From Coprococcus sp. OM04-5BH (GTDB lineage: Bacteria; Bacillota; Clostridia; Lachnospirales; Lachnospiraceae): a stretch of DNA of 64,000 nucleotides. The DNA lies in NCBI RefSeq assembly GCF_003482105.1, contig NZ_QULM01000003.1, positions 124,432 to 188,431 on the forward strand, in the 5' to 3' direction. Position 1 is the stretch's first letter; every line of letters begins with the position of its first letter. A program made the translations under genes and the position numbers. Below are positions 28,167-37,032 of this stretch, one piece after another. The notes beneath the pieces were generated by a model that worked only from the letters and a program-made list of their open reading frames with translations, searched no databases and was not told the DNA's origin.

Positions 28167-29375
28167 ATGGCAACATTTAATTACAAAGTTGTTGACAGAG
28201 ATGGTAAGAATAAAAAGGGTACCATCGAAGCCTCTAACAGGGACGGCGCAGAGAAGAAGCTGAAGGCCGATGGCTATACCATCATGAGCCTTACAGAACA
28301 GAGCAGTCCGTTGGCTGGGGGATTTTTTAAGAAAAAAGTAAAATCAAAAGACCTTGCAGTATTCTGCAAGCAGTTCTCGTCTGTAATAAGAGCTGGTGTT
28401 ACCATTATATCAGCCCTGGAGCTCATGGGAGACCAGATTGAGAACCCTACACTCAGAAAGGCTATCATGGATGCCAAGACATATGTTGAAAAGGGTGGTA
28501 CACTTTCAGATGCCATGAGGATCAATCCATCGATATTCCCGCCTATTATGATCAACATGGTGGCGGCCGGTGAGATGTCAGGTAACCTTGAGGTGTGTCT
28601 TGACAGACTTACAGAGCACTTCGAGAAGGATAATGCTCTTGCATCAAAGATCAAGGGTGCCATGACATATCCTATCGTGGTATTTATAGTAATGATTGCA
28701 GTAGTAATCGTAGTTATGGTAATGGTTATTCCTAACTTCACAAGTATGTTTGAGGAGATGGGAACAGATCTTCCGCTTGCTACAAGGATAATGGTTGCAT
28801 TATCGGATTTTATTATACATAAGTGGTGGCTGCTCATTATCATTGTTGCGGCTATAGTAGTTGGAGTTAAGGCGTTTAAGAGAAGCCCGGTAGGTGAGCA
28901 GCTTTTTGCCAATATCGGACTTAAGGCACCTATCTTCGGTAACCTTAACATCAAGTCGGCATGTTCAAGATTTGCAAGAACAATGAGCACACTGATGGCG
29001 TCAGGTATCTCGATGATCGATGCAGTAGAACAGGTTGCCAAGATGATGGATAACAAGATCATCAGAGACGGCTTATTAGACGCTAAGACACAGGTTGCAA
29101 AGGGTGTTCCTCTTTCAAAGCCTCTTAAAGATATGGAGATGCTTCCACCAATGCTCTCAGCCATGACTAAGATTGGTGAGGAGACAGGCGATATCGAGGA
29201 GATGCTTTCAAAGGTTGCCGATTACTATGACGAGGAAGTTGAAGCAGCAACTAATGCTCTTACAGCAGCCATGGAGCCAATGATCATGGTTGTACTTGCA
29301 CTTATCGTAGGTATGATCGTTGCAGCTGTATACGGACCTATCATGAGCATGTACAATGCCCTTGATGGAGTATAA
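28167..29375 (+). CDS. pilC: PilC, inner-membrane platform protein of the pilus
   Basis: PilC is the membrane platform through which PilB and PilT act on pilins. The 402-residue product has an N-terminal cytoplasmic part, two GspF domains (about residues 70-195 and 270-395) each starting with similar helices (AVFCKQFSSVIRAGVTIISALELM and CSRFARTMSTLMASGISMIDAVE), and three strong membrane segments (about 171-193, 216-236 and near 375-398). The spacing of the two repeats is as in the family. A GGAGGAGAG ribosome site precedes the ATG. Confidence 0.95.
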   Translation: MATFNYKVVDRDGKNKKGTIEASNRDGAEKKLKADGYTIMSLTEQSSPLAGGFFKKKVKSKDLAVFCKQFSSVIRAGVTIISALELMGDQIENPTLRKAIMDAKTYVEKGGTLSDAMRINPSIFPPIMINMVAAGEMSGNLEVCLDRLTEHFEKDNALASKIKGAMTYPIVVFIVMIAVVIVVMVMVIPNFTSMFEEMGTDLPLATRIMVALSDFIIHKWWLLIIIVAAIVVGVKAFKRSPVGEQLFANIGLKAPIFGNLNIKSACSRFARTMSTLMASGISMIDAVEQVAKMMDNKIIRDGLLDAKTQVAKGVPLSKPLKDMEMLPPMLSAMTKIGEETGDIEEMLSKVADYYDEEVEAATNALTAAMEPMIMVVLALIVGMIVAAVYGPIMSMYNALDGV

Positions 29376-29415
29376 GATCAAGAACGTAATAATAAAACTT
29401 TAAAAATGTTTAATC

Positions 29416-29460
29416 CCGATATTACGAGGGTATCGGTATTAATAAATGTGCCGGAGGCAC
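29416..29460 (+). promoter_or_regulatory. Two small hairpins in the pilA leader
   Basis: CCGATA (29416-29421) pairs with TATCGG (29431-29436), and GTGCC (29448-29452) pairs with GGCAC (29456-29460) over GGA. They stand 47 bases or more before the pilA ATG, in the 131-base gap after pilC. They may protect the 5' end of a processed pilA message; no riboswitch class was recognised. Confidence 0.4.
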
Positions 29461-29506
29461 AGACAAAACAACAAAGAATATATTAATTAAAAAGGAGAGA
29501 ATTATT

Positions 29507-29935
29507 ATGAAGAACAATAAAGGTTTCTCATTAGTAGAGTTAATTATCGTTATTGCTATTATGGCAATACTTGCAGGTGCTCTTGCTCCAGCTCTTATTA
29601 AGTACATTAACAAGTCAAGAAAGTCAACAGATATCTCAAACGGTGACCTTATCGCTAAGGCTGTAACAACAGCTCTTGCTGAGGAGGCTGGTTTCGAGGC
29701 TTGTACAAAGACATCTTACTCATCAACAGAGCTTTGCTCAGATGGAAATGCATTCACAGATGAGACACACTCAACACTTGGTGCTGCAAGCATGAAGGTT
29801 AAGTATGGTAACAGCAAGGGTAAGGATTTCACAATCGAAGTTGACAAGGCTAACAACAAGTGTATAGTTTACGCTAACCCAACAAAGAATGCTGACGATC
29901 AGGTATATCCAGAGCAGGGTAAGAACTACAAGTAA
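29507..29935 (+). CDS. pilA: PilA, major type IV pilin
   Basis: The prepilin has 142 residues: a six-residue leader MKNNKG, cleavage before Phe, N-methylation motif FSLVELIIVIAIMAIL with Glu5, and the long hydrophobic helix; the mature chain is about 136 residues. The globular part has two cysteines near one another in sequence (EACTKTSYSSTELC), a possible disulfide, and one further Cys. Codon use is of the dnaK/efp type and the ribosome site is strong (AAAGGAGAG), both fitting an abundant structural protein. It is followed by a block of hairpins. It is the best candidate for the major subunit because the other pilin-like proteins of the locus are larger or atypical. Confidence 0.92.
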   Translation: MKNNKGFSLVELIIVIAIMAILAGALAPALIKYINKSRKSTDISNGDLIAKAVTTALAEEAGFEACTKTSYSSTELCSDGNAFTDETHSTLGAASMKVKYGNSKGKDFTIEVDKANNKCIVYANPTKNADDQVYPEQGKNYK

Positions 29936-29955
29936 GATATAAGCCTGAATGTACA

Positions 29956-30085
29956 AAACATTCCCTCCGGGGAATGTTTGTAAGTCACATCTACAGATGT
30001 GATATCAGAGACTTAGAACGGATTATATATGCCTATAGTCCTCGTATAAGGCATATCCGTTCCCCCGGTCTCTGACTTTATTATT
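29956..30085 (+). terminator. Tandem hairpins and terminator after pilA
   Basis: Three stems follow the pilA stop: AAACATTCCC/GGGAATGTTT with loop TCCG (29956-29979), TCACATC/GATGTGA with loop TACA (29985-30002), and a long compound stem with TCAGAGAC (30005-30012) paired to GTCTCTGA (30068-30075), AACGGAT to ATCCGTT, and ATGCCT to AGGCAT inside, then CTTTATTATTTT. The last acts as a partial terminator; all would shield the pilA 3' end from nucleases. Confidence 0.75.
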
Positions 30086-30090
30086 TTAAA

Positions 30091-30122
30091 CGGTGCGGAT
30101 TATGTCCGGAACCGGCTTTTTT
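30091..30122 (+). terminator. Second terminator-like hairpin after pilA
   Basis: CGGT-G-CGGA (30091-30099) pairs with TCCG-GA-ACCG (30105-30114), followed by GC and six T (30117-30122). Together with the preceding block it would strongly reduce read-through from pilA into pilMN. Confidence 0.65.
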
Positions 30123-30139
30123 GCAGTCAGCGGTTTTTA

Positions 30140-30435
30140 TTGCTGTGCTTTCCCTTCTATATATAATATGACATGCGGAAGGGATTAACGCGACGACATA
30201 AAACTCATGGCGGCAACCGGCTTGCTACCAGGCTGGAAACTTATTTTTTAGTATCGGAGTTTTGAACTGCTAACTGGATCGATGGCAGATGACAGATGAT
30301 GGTACTGCTAAAAGGGTAACAGAATGTTGACCTTTTGATTATATGGGGTGGACAGCTCGTAAGCTGGTACTCAAGCATTTTGGAAGAGTGATTCTTCCGT
30401 GAAAAACTACTGATTAGCGAGGGAGGCTATTTAAG
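30140..30435 (+). promoter_or_regulatory. Promoter and long structured leader of the pilMN message
   Basis: A possible promoter is TTGCTG (30140-30145), 16 bases, TATAAT (30162-30167). From about 30175 to the pilMN ATG no reading frame of note exists but several stems do: CCGGCTT/AGGCTGG (30217-30236), a long stem AAAAGG..AACA/TGTT..CCTTTT (30310-30336), CAGCT/AGCTG with loop CGTA (30353-30366), and GGAAGA/TCTTCC (30382-30398). A strong GAGGGAGG ribosome site follows. It looks like a 5' regulatory RNA, but I could not match it to c-di-GMP, SAM, T-box, cobalamin or other classes I know. Confidence 0.5.
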
Positions 30436-32043
30436 ATGGCGAGTAATAACAAAGTATTAACTATCGACATTACAAATGAAAGTATTACTATCATTGAAGC
30501 AACAGCTTCAGCAAAAAAACAGTCTACTGTACATAATGCCATAATCTTCGAAACACCGGATGATGCTTATGAAGACGGCGTGATCAGAGACAAAGAGAGA
30601 ATAGCAGATGCTATTAAAGCACAGCTTAGTGCGAACGGAATAACCAATAAGAACGCAGTGTTCGTTCTTACCTCTACAAAGATTGTTTCCAGAGAGGTTC
30701 TTGTACCTTTCGTAAAGGAAAACAAAGTAAAAGGAATTATTAATGCGAACTCATCAGAGTATTTCCCTGTTAATATAGAGGATTACGTTGTATCACACTC
30801 TATATTAGAGACTGTAACTGACGCTGAGAACAACAAGCAGTTGAGAGTTCTTGCGGTAGCGGCACCACAGAGTATGGTTAAGGCATATTATGATGTTGCC
30901 AATATGGTAGGACTTAAGACAGTTACCCTTGATTTCGTAGGTAACGCAATGCTTCAGCTTATCAAGACACAGACCAGTGACAGTATGACAACAATGGTAA
31001 TCCAGTTAGGAAGTGAGTCTACAGTTCTTAACATTGTAAAGGGAGACACATTACTGTTACAGAGAACTGTTCCATACGGAACAAATGTTGTAGTCAACGA
31101 GGTAATGGACGCCAAGGGCGTAGATGCCACAACGGCCATGACATTACTTCAGAATGAAAGACTTATAACCGTGGATTTCGATGATAATGCCATCACAGGT
31201 TCATTTAGATACCTCATCAACAATATAGGAAGAGTAATGGATTTCTTTGCTTCAAAGAATCCTGATAAGCCTATTGATGATGTATTCCTTACAGGTGACG
31301 GTGCGCTTATCAAAGGAATTGACGGCTTATTTAAGGTTCAGTTAAATGTATCTACCAGAGTTATGGACACACTTTTAAACATCAAATTCGATCCAAAGAT
31401 TGACTTAAAGATTTATAACCCTGTATATCTTATGGTACCTATCGGTGCTGCATTTGCACCAATGGGCTTTGACATTGCAGACGCTGCATCGGCAAAGGCA
31501 TCAAACGGCTTCGACCCAACAGCACTTGTTGTTGCTTTCCTGATCCTGGCAGTTATTGTGGCAGGTGCGGTAACAGCTACTTCATACATATTGAAGAATA
31601 AGGCACAGTCAGAGCTTGATGATATAAATGCCAAGATTGCCAGCATAAAGGATATTGAAGATATCGTAAATGAGTACAATGATGCACAGAGCACATATGT
31701 AGACGCTGCAGCAATGTACGGATATACAGAAAACCTCAATGAAAATGTAGGAACTCTTATTGCAAACCTTGAGGAAGTAATGCCTTCAGGAATATCTGTT
31801 ACAAGCTTTGACTCTGCTTCAGATGGTGTAACTATCGAGGGATCAACAGTAACATATGAAGACATTGCCAAGTTTGCTATCAATTTAAAGACTATCGAAT
31901 GCATTGACCAGACATTTGTTGGTTCGATCACAGAGAATGTGGATGATCAGAGTGGCAAGGTTATGTATGATTTTGTTGTAACATGTGTATACAGTCAGCC
32001 TGATGTTATAACAGACACTGACGATACAGTAGAAGTACAGTAA
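30436..32043 (+). CDS. PilM-PilN fusion protein, pilus alignment complex
   Basis: This is a single 535-residue chain. Residues about 5-350 form an actin-like ATPase domain of PilM type (KVLTIDITNESITIIEA, VLTSTKIVSREVLVP, VIQLGSESTVLNIV, DDVFLTGDGALIKGIDGLF). A membrane helix follows (about 362-384, ALVVAFLILAVIVAGAV), then a coiled coil and a PilN-like ferredoxin-fold part (LEEVMPSGISVTSFDSASDGVTIEGST, YEDIAKFAINLKTI). In Gram-negative systems PilM and PilN are separate proteins, the PilN tail binding PilM; here they are covalently joined. It is followed by PilO. Confidence 0.87.
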   Translation: MASNNKVLTIDITNESITIIEATASAKKQSTVHNAIIFETPDDAYEDGVIRDKERIADAIKAQLSANGITNKNAVFVLTSTKIVSREVLVPFVKENKVKGIINANSSEYFPVNIEDYVVSHSILETVTDAENNKQLRVLAVAAPQSMVKAYYDVANMVGLKTVTLDFVGNAMLQLIKTQTSDSMTTMVIQLGSESTVLNIVKGDTLLLQRTVPYGTNVVVNEVMDAKGVDATTAMTLLQNERLITVDFDDNAITGSFRYLINNIGRVMDFFASKNPDKPIDDVFLTGDGALIKGIDGLFKVQLNVSTRVMDTLLNIKFDPKIDLKIYNPVYLMVPIGAAFAPMGFDIADAASAKASNGFDPTALVVAFLILAVIVAGAVTATSYILKNKAQSELDDINAKIASIKDIEDIVNEYNDAQSTYVDAAAMYGYTENLNENVGTLIANLEEVMPSGISVTSFDSASDGVTIEGSTVTYEDIAKFAINLKTIECIDQTFVGSITENVDDQSGKVMYDFVVTCVYSQPDVITDTDDTVEVQ

Positions 32044-32058
32044 GGGAGGATATAGAAC

Positions 32059-32811
32059 ATGGATTCAATAACAAAAGGACAGAGAAATTTATTATTATTC
32101 ATATTAGGATGTGCAATCATATTCTTCCCTATCAAGTATCTTGCAATGGATAACTTCCAGGAGAGAAAGGATCTTATCTCTGAGAGGGATAAGCAGGAAG
32201 TATATTACAATGATCTTAACACCAAGAACCAGAACAGACAGACATATATTGATGGCGCAGCACAGTATAAGGCTGATTATGAGGCTGTTCTTGCTGAGTT
32301 CCCTTCAGAACTCTACCAGGAGAACATAATCATGTACCTTGAGGGAATCAAGAACGAGTATGATTATGATTTCACAGATGTAACAATGGGCGAGAGTACA
32401 TTATTCTACACACTTGGTACAGGTGCCGTAGGTGATGTGACAATAGATTCAACAGCAAGCACAAGTACAGATGCTGACACTACAGGGGCTGCAGGCTCAA
32501 GTGATGCATATAACTGTTATGTGGCTACATTCCCGGTTTCATACAAGGGATCATACCAGAATGTTAAGAATGTTATTGATTATATCGAGAGCAGCGACTT
32601 CAGAATGACAGTAGACAGTATCAACATTGCTTTTGACGAAGAAACTGGTCTTTATGCAGGTGAGATGGTATTCTCAGCGTATGCAGTAAATGGTGGTGAC
32701 AGAACAACAGATCAGGTTGATGTTAATGTTAAGACAGGCACATCAAATATCTTTGGCAATCCAACTGTGAAAAGAGCTACTACAGATTCAACAACATCAA
32801 CACAGAACTAG
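32059..32811 (+). CDS. PilO-like pilus alignment protein
   Basis: The 250-residue protein has one N-terminal membrane helix (about residues 10-28, LLLFILGCAIIFFPIKYL), a coiled coil (about 33-75), then a domain with YQENIIMYLEGIKNEYDYDF and FPVSYKGSYQNVKNVIDYIESSDFRMTVDSINI, which matches the ferredoxin-like PilO fold. A Thr/Ser/Asp-rich insertion (about 128-155) and tail (about 235-250) look disordered. It follows PilM-PilN by 15 bases, so a PilMNO assembly is likely. Confidence 0.8.
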   Translation: MDSITKGQRNLLLFILGCAIIFFPIKYLAMDNFQERKDLISERDKQEVYYNDLNTKNQNRQTYIDGAAQYKADYEAVLAEFPSELYQENIIMYLEGIKNEYDYDFTDVTMGESTLFYTLGTGAVGDVTIDSTASTSTDADTTGAAGSSDAYNCYVATFPVSYKGSYQNVKNVIDYIESSDFRMTVDSINIAFDEETGLYAGEMVFSAYAVNGGDRTTDQVDVNVKTGTSNIFGNPTVKRATTDSTTSTQN

Positions 32812-32863
32812 GTATTAGTTCTGATCATGTAACTGCAGGTTTAATTGAACGGAGTGAAAGTTA

Positions 32864-34189
32864 ATGGCAAAGAATAATAATAAAGGCTTTAGCTTAGTTG
32901 AAGTAATTGTTGCCATAGCAGTATTTGCAATATTGATCGTTCCACTTACATCGCAGCTTATTGGTGCCATCAGAACCAACGAGACATCTAAGAAGAAGCA
33001 GTATGCGATTGAAAAGGCCGAGGAGATAATGGAGCAGTTTAAGGTATGCGATTTCTCAAAGGATATAAGGATACCTGATGGAAACAGCACCGGAGATTAT
33101 CTTTTTACTCTCAGCAACTCTGAGAAAAAGTCAATGAGTCTTCCTAATGGAAAGACTGTGGATTACAGTATTGATACATATAAGTGTAATCTGTCTTTAG
33201 GCGAAGAGTATGAGAAGTATACCTGTGAGGTACAGGTGAACAGCCTTGCATACGCAGTTCTTTCAGGTGGTTATGTATGGGATTCTGAGAAGAATACATT
33301 CAAGGAAGACAGTAAAGGAAATCCTGTTCGTGCGTCAGAAGCAACAGGTGATATCAGAAACCTTGACAATGACCAGGCTGCCATAATCTCAGGTGCAACA
33401 TACCTGGGACAGAACAGTGGAGTGGAAGGCAATAGTCTTGATAATAAAGCATTCCAGTATTTTCAGGATGCCAAGCTTGATATCCTGAAGAAATATGATG
33501 TGTACTACAGCCAGTATCTTTCCGGTGCGGACTATTTCGTAAACGACTCTTTCAACAAGTATACTGACATAAAGGTTGAGAAGAAGGCTGGAAAGTATGT
33601 GGTGAGCTGTGTTGTTCACTATGAGGACAATACTAAGCTTGGTATTATCAAGAGTGCATATGCCGCAAGTGGTACAAATGTATATTATCCGGATACAATA
33701 TATGGAAAGGGTGTAGTGTATGAGAAGGAGTATGACATGCTTCCACCTATATACCTCTTATATGTACCGGCTGTCTATAATGGGGCATACTGTCCTGTAG
33801 ATAATATTTCGGTTGATACATCAGGTCTTGCAGAGGGAGACAAAGCTAAGATCTATGTATTCGAGACAGCTGCAGAGATAGATGATAAGTATAAGGATAT
33901 CATCTGTAAGCAGTTTGGGGTTGATGATGTAGAGGATCTTGTTTACAAGAATTCAAAATACACATTAAACCAGAAGAATGTAAAAGTAAGAGCTAATCTG
34001 GCAGGAGGAACACTTGATAATTTTGATATGTTTGCCAACTTCAAGATAGATCAGGCTAACTCAGACATCCAGGTTAAATCTACTGATGACGACACAAGCG
34101 ACAATGTATATATGTATGATATCAAAGTTACTCTTACCGACAGTGACAAAAAGAAGACAGAGGTAACAGGAACAAGGGGGAAGAGATAA
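32864..34189 (+). CDS. Minor pilin, PilV-like, with large C-terminal domain
   Basis: The 441-residue prepilin has leader MAKNNNKG, cleavage before FSLVEVIVAIAVFAIL (Glu5 present), then a helix and a large extracellular part with no family I can name. The size is roughly three times that of a normal pilin. N-terminal features place it with the minor pilins (PilV/GspI type) that prime assembly. It starts 52 bases after PilO and stops just before the next gene. Confidence 0.8.
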   Translation: MAKNNNKGFSLVEVIVAIAVFAILIVPLTSQLIGAIRTNETSKKKQYAIEKAEEIMEQFKVCDFSKDIRIPDGNSTGDYLFTLSNSEKKSMSLPNGKTVDYSIDTYKCNLSLGEEYEKYTCEVQVNSLAYAVLSGGYVWDSEKNTFKEDSKGNPVRASEATGDIRNLDNDQAAIISGATYLGQNSGVEGNSLDNKAFQYFQDAKLDILKKYDVYYSQYLSGADYFVNDSFNKYTDIKVEKKAGKYVVSCVVHYEDNTKLGIIKSAYAASGTNVYYPDTIYGKGVVYEKEYDMLPPIYLLYVPAVYNGAYCPVDNISVDTSGLAEGDKAKIYVFETAAEIDDKYKDIICKQFGVDDVEDLVYKNSKYTLNQKNVKVRANLAGGTLDNFDMFANFKIDQANSDIQVKSTDDDTSDNVYMYDIKVTLTDSDKKKTEVTGTRGKR

Positions 34190-37021
34190 ATGATGGAGAA
34201 GATAAAGAGCAAACTCAAGAAGCTCAATGATCGTGGTTCAAGCTTTGTACTCGTTATAGTTTCCACAACATTCCTTGCTGTCCTGATCTCAGCTTTGATA
34301 TTGGGCGTTCTTCTGGCATATAAGATCAAGTTCTATAGATTAAATTCTATGAACAACTTCTATGCATGTGAGAAGGCAATGGATGAGATATATGCAGGTA
34401 TCGGTGCTTCAACCAATGAGCATCTGTACGCAGCATATACAACTACAGCAGAGTACGTGGTGACATACGACTCAAAGAAGGGTTATTACATGAACCTTAC
34501 AAATGAGGAGGCTAATGACCTTTTCAAGAAGCTCTTCATGTTAGGTATGATGGAGGACAGTGGTTACAATGAGATTGATCAGTTAATAACCACTCTTGAG
34601 GGTTTTATTACCGATTCAAATGTTAAATTATGTAAGAATAACTTAAAGATAGTATATGTTGATGATGCAGGTAGAAAGAGCTATAAGATCTGCAAGGAGA
34701 ATGAGGACGGATCCGTAAGTCTTGGCAAGGTAAGAGAGAACGGCTTCAATGAGTCAAAGATCGTGCAGATAGAGTTCGACAATGTTGGTGTTAAGAGAAC
34801 TATCGAGATCACTAAAGGCGCCAAGGCATCGATGGCTCCGGGCACATATGAGCAGTCTATTACTACAGATATTGTTCTTACAGAGCCGGAGTACAATGTT
34901 TCATTTGACATGGCAGGAGCTGACAGCAACAGCCTGTACAACTTCGCATTCCTTGCTGATATGGGATTACAGGTTAATCCGACTACAGCAGGAACATCAG
35001 TAAGGGTTAAAGGAAACATCTACACAGCAACAGATTACTACAACAAGGATTACAATGGTTCAACAGACACAAAGGTAACAAATGCGTATGCTGACTCAGT
35101 TACAACAAAGTGGGGCTCTGTTGACGAAAGCTTATATTCAGGAATTTATGCTGATGGTGATAACACAGATCTTACACTTAATTCTGATGTTATCATTAAT
35201 GCCGGTTCATTGTCAGCAATGAACGGTGCACAGATCAGCATTGCAGGAAGAACAAATCTTCTTTCGGAATTATGGACAGATGGTATTGTTATAGCAGGAG
35301 ACGAAGGCGGTAAGATCAATGCGGCTGCCAATGCTTATGTATATGATGATACAGAGATTAATGCCGAGAAATCAGAGCTTACTTTCACAAAGGGTACATA
35401 TTATGGTTACAGCTACACAGCGGACGACGTAAGATCAGTAAATCTTCTCAGATCAAGCGGTAATCTTGCTACAGGCTATAAGCTCAGATCACACTTCTCA
35501 GACAGTGCCATAATCGTAAACGGTAAAGAATCAACAATCGATATGTCAGGTCTTGACTCAATATATGTAGCAGGTAAGTCATATATCGAGTTCTCAAAGA
35601 TCGCGGCAGATAAGGTTACAGACAAGGAGAAGGAAGACAAGGAGATAACCGTTGATGAAAATGCAGATGTTGCATATACATCATTAAAGGATTACTCAAC
35701 AGGTGAGTCCTTCGACGTAAAATCTAACCAGTTAATATTCCTGTCACAGTGGGAGTGTATACCGGACACAGAGGTTACGGATCCTGATACAGGAATTACA
35801 ACATGCAATCTGAGATTCCCTAAGACATGGACCGCAAGTGCTCCACTTATGGATCTGTACAGCGATTTCCTTACAGATATGAAGGATGGAACATATATCG
35901 CCAAGGCGATCAAGCAGGTTGTATCAGGTCATCCATATTATTATCTTTACATCCAGCCGGGTGATAACAATAATAATGATATAGATGACGCAGAGGAGTT
36001 TGCTGAGAAGTATTACGATATGTTTAACACATATAATGAGGAGATCACAAAGAGCCTTAAGAATGTTGTTAAGTACGAAGACTTCCCGGTTAAACTTATA
36101 CTTCCAAGATCAGGTGCAACGGTTGATACATCTAAGATTAAGACAAATGCAGCTCTGACATATCAGAATGCGGACGATTCATTATTCTATAAGAAGTCAA
36201 CAGAGACTACACTTGACGTATCACAGGCACTGGTTAAAAGTGCTACAGTAAACAATAAGACCTTTACATCACTTATGGGTGTGCAGAATTTCACAGATAA
36301 TACAGTTATAAATGACACATACAGATCACTTGTGGCAGATGCTGATAAGCTTCAGAAGTCATCCACAGACAAGGAAGAGGGTGTAAGTAACTTCCTTACA
36401 TACTTATATATCAATATGAGAGATCACCTTTCACTTGAGAATAAGAAGGATGCTGACAAGAAGGATATATCAGCCTGGGAGATCGCAGGATATGACAGCA
36501 CAGCATCAGGTTATACTTATTCATATAACAAGGCTGATGATAAGTATTCATACGATTACAGTATCACACCACTTAATACATATGTGAATTATGACTATAT
36601 CTTCAGCAAGAACGTATCAATCAATAAGTCCATATCTGACTCAGTTGTTGTAGTTTCAACTTCTAATGTACATCTTGGAACAAGCAATGCTGACGGATCC
36701 CTTCAGGGTATCGTAATATGTGGTGGAAATGTTGGATTTGACAGTTCAGTTAAGTCCTTTAAGGGACTTATCATTGCCGGCGGCAAGGTTATATGTGACA
36801 ACAGTATCAGCATCTCTGCTGATGCATCATATGTTGCCGGTCTGTTACAGAAGTGTTCAGAGAATGAGGATGAGAACATCAATGTTATAACAAGAGAAAT
36901 CCTCAAGAACTACACTGCAACGAAGGAAGAAAATAAATCAGAAGTATCTGGCGTTTCTATTTCAGATATCTCTTACGAAGACATTCTTTCATTCAATAAC
37001 TGGAAGAAGAATGTAGAATAG
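34190..37021 (+). CDS. Very large PilX/GspK-like minor pilin-like protein
   Basis: The 943-residue protein starts directly after the previous stop codon. After 17 charged residues comes DRGSSFVLVIVSTTFLAVLISALILGVLLAYKI and NFYACEKAMDEIYAGI, as in PilX N-terminal domains (membrane helix without Glu5, then an alanine/cysteine helix). The extracellular part is rich in beta strand, Thr, Ser and Asp. The middle (about 320-420) and the end (about 815-885, VHLGTSNADGSLQGIVICGGNV) have short repeated hydrophobic strands like a beta-solenoid. By analogy with GspK/PilX it may sit at the pilus tip. Confidence 0.72.
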   Translation: MMEKIKSKLKKLNDRGSSFVLVIVSTTFLAVLISALILGVLLAYKIKFYRLNSMNNFYACEKAMDEIYAGIGASTNEHLYAAYTTTAEYVVTYDSKKGYYMNLTNEEANDLFKKLFMLGMMEDSGYNEIDQLITTLEGFITDSNVKLCKNNLKIVYVDDAGRKSYKICKENEDGSVSLGKVRENGFNESKIVQIEFDNVGVKRTIEITKGAKASMAPGTYEQSITTDIVLTEPEYNVSFDMAGADSNSLYNFAFLADMGLQVNPTTAGTSVRVKGNIYTATDYYNKDYNGSTDTKVTNAYADSVTTKWGSVDESLYSGIYADGDNTDLTLNSDVIINAGSLSAMNGAQISIAGRTNLLSELWTDGIVIAGDEGGKINAAANAYVYDDTEINAEKSELTFTKGTYYGYSYTADDVRSVNLLRSSGNLATGYKLRSHFSDSAIIVNGKESTIDMSGLDSIYVAGKSYIEFSKIAADKVTDKEKEDKEITVDENADVAYTSLKDYSTGESFDVKSNQLIFLSQWECIPDTEVTDPDTGITTCNLRFPKTWTASAPLMDLYSDFLTDMKDGTYIAKAIKQVVSGHPYYYLYIQPGDNNNNDIDDAEEFAEKYYDMFNTYNEEITKSLKNVVKYEDFPVKLILPRSGATVDTSKIKTNAALTYQNADDSLFYKKSTETTLDVSQALVKSATVNNKTFTSLMGVQNFTDNTVINDTYRSLVADADKLQKSSTDKEEGVSNFLTYLYINMRDHLSLENKKDADKKDISAWEIAGYDSTASGYTYSYNKADDKYSYDYSITPLNTYVNYDYIFSKNVSINKSISDSVVVVSTSNVHLGTSNADGSLQGIVICGGNVGFDSSVKSFKGLIIAGGKVICDNSISISADASYVAGLLQKCSENEDENINVITREILKNYTATKEENKSEVSGVSISDISYEDILSFNNWKKNVE

Positions 37022-37032
37022 GAGGAGGATGA

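Noticed and set aside
30270..30340. c-di-GMP riboswitch before pilMN
   Set aside because: GGTACTGCTAAAAGGGTAAC only superficially recalls the GEMM tetraloop-receptor part; the CGCAAAGC and GCCTAA elements are missing.
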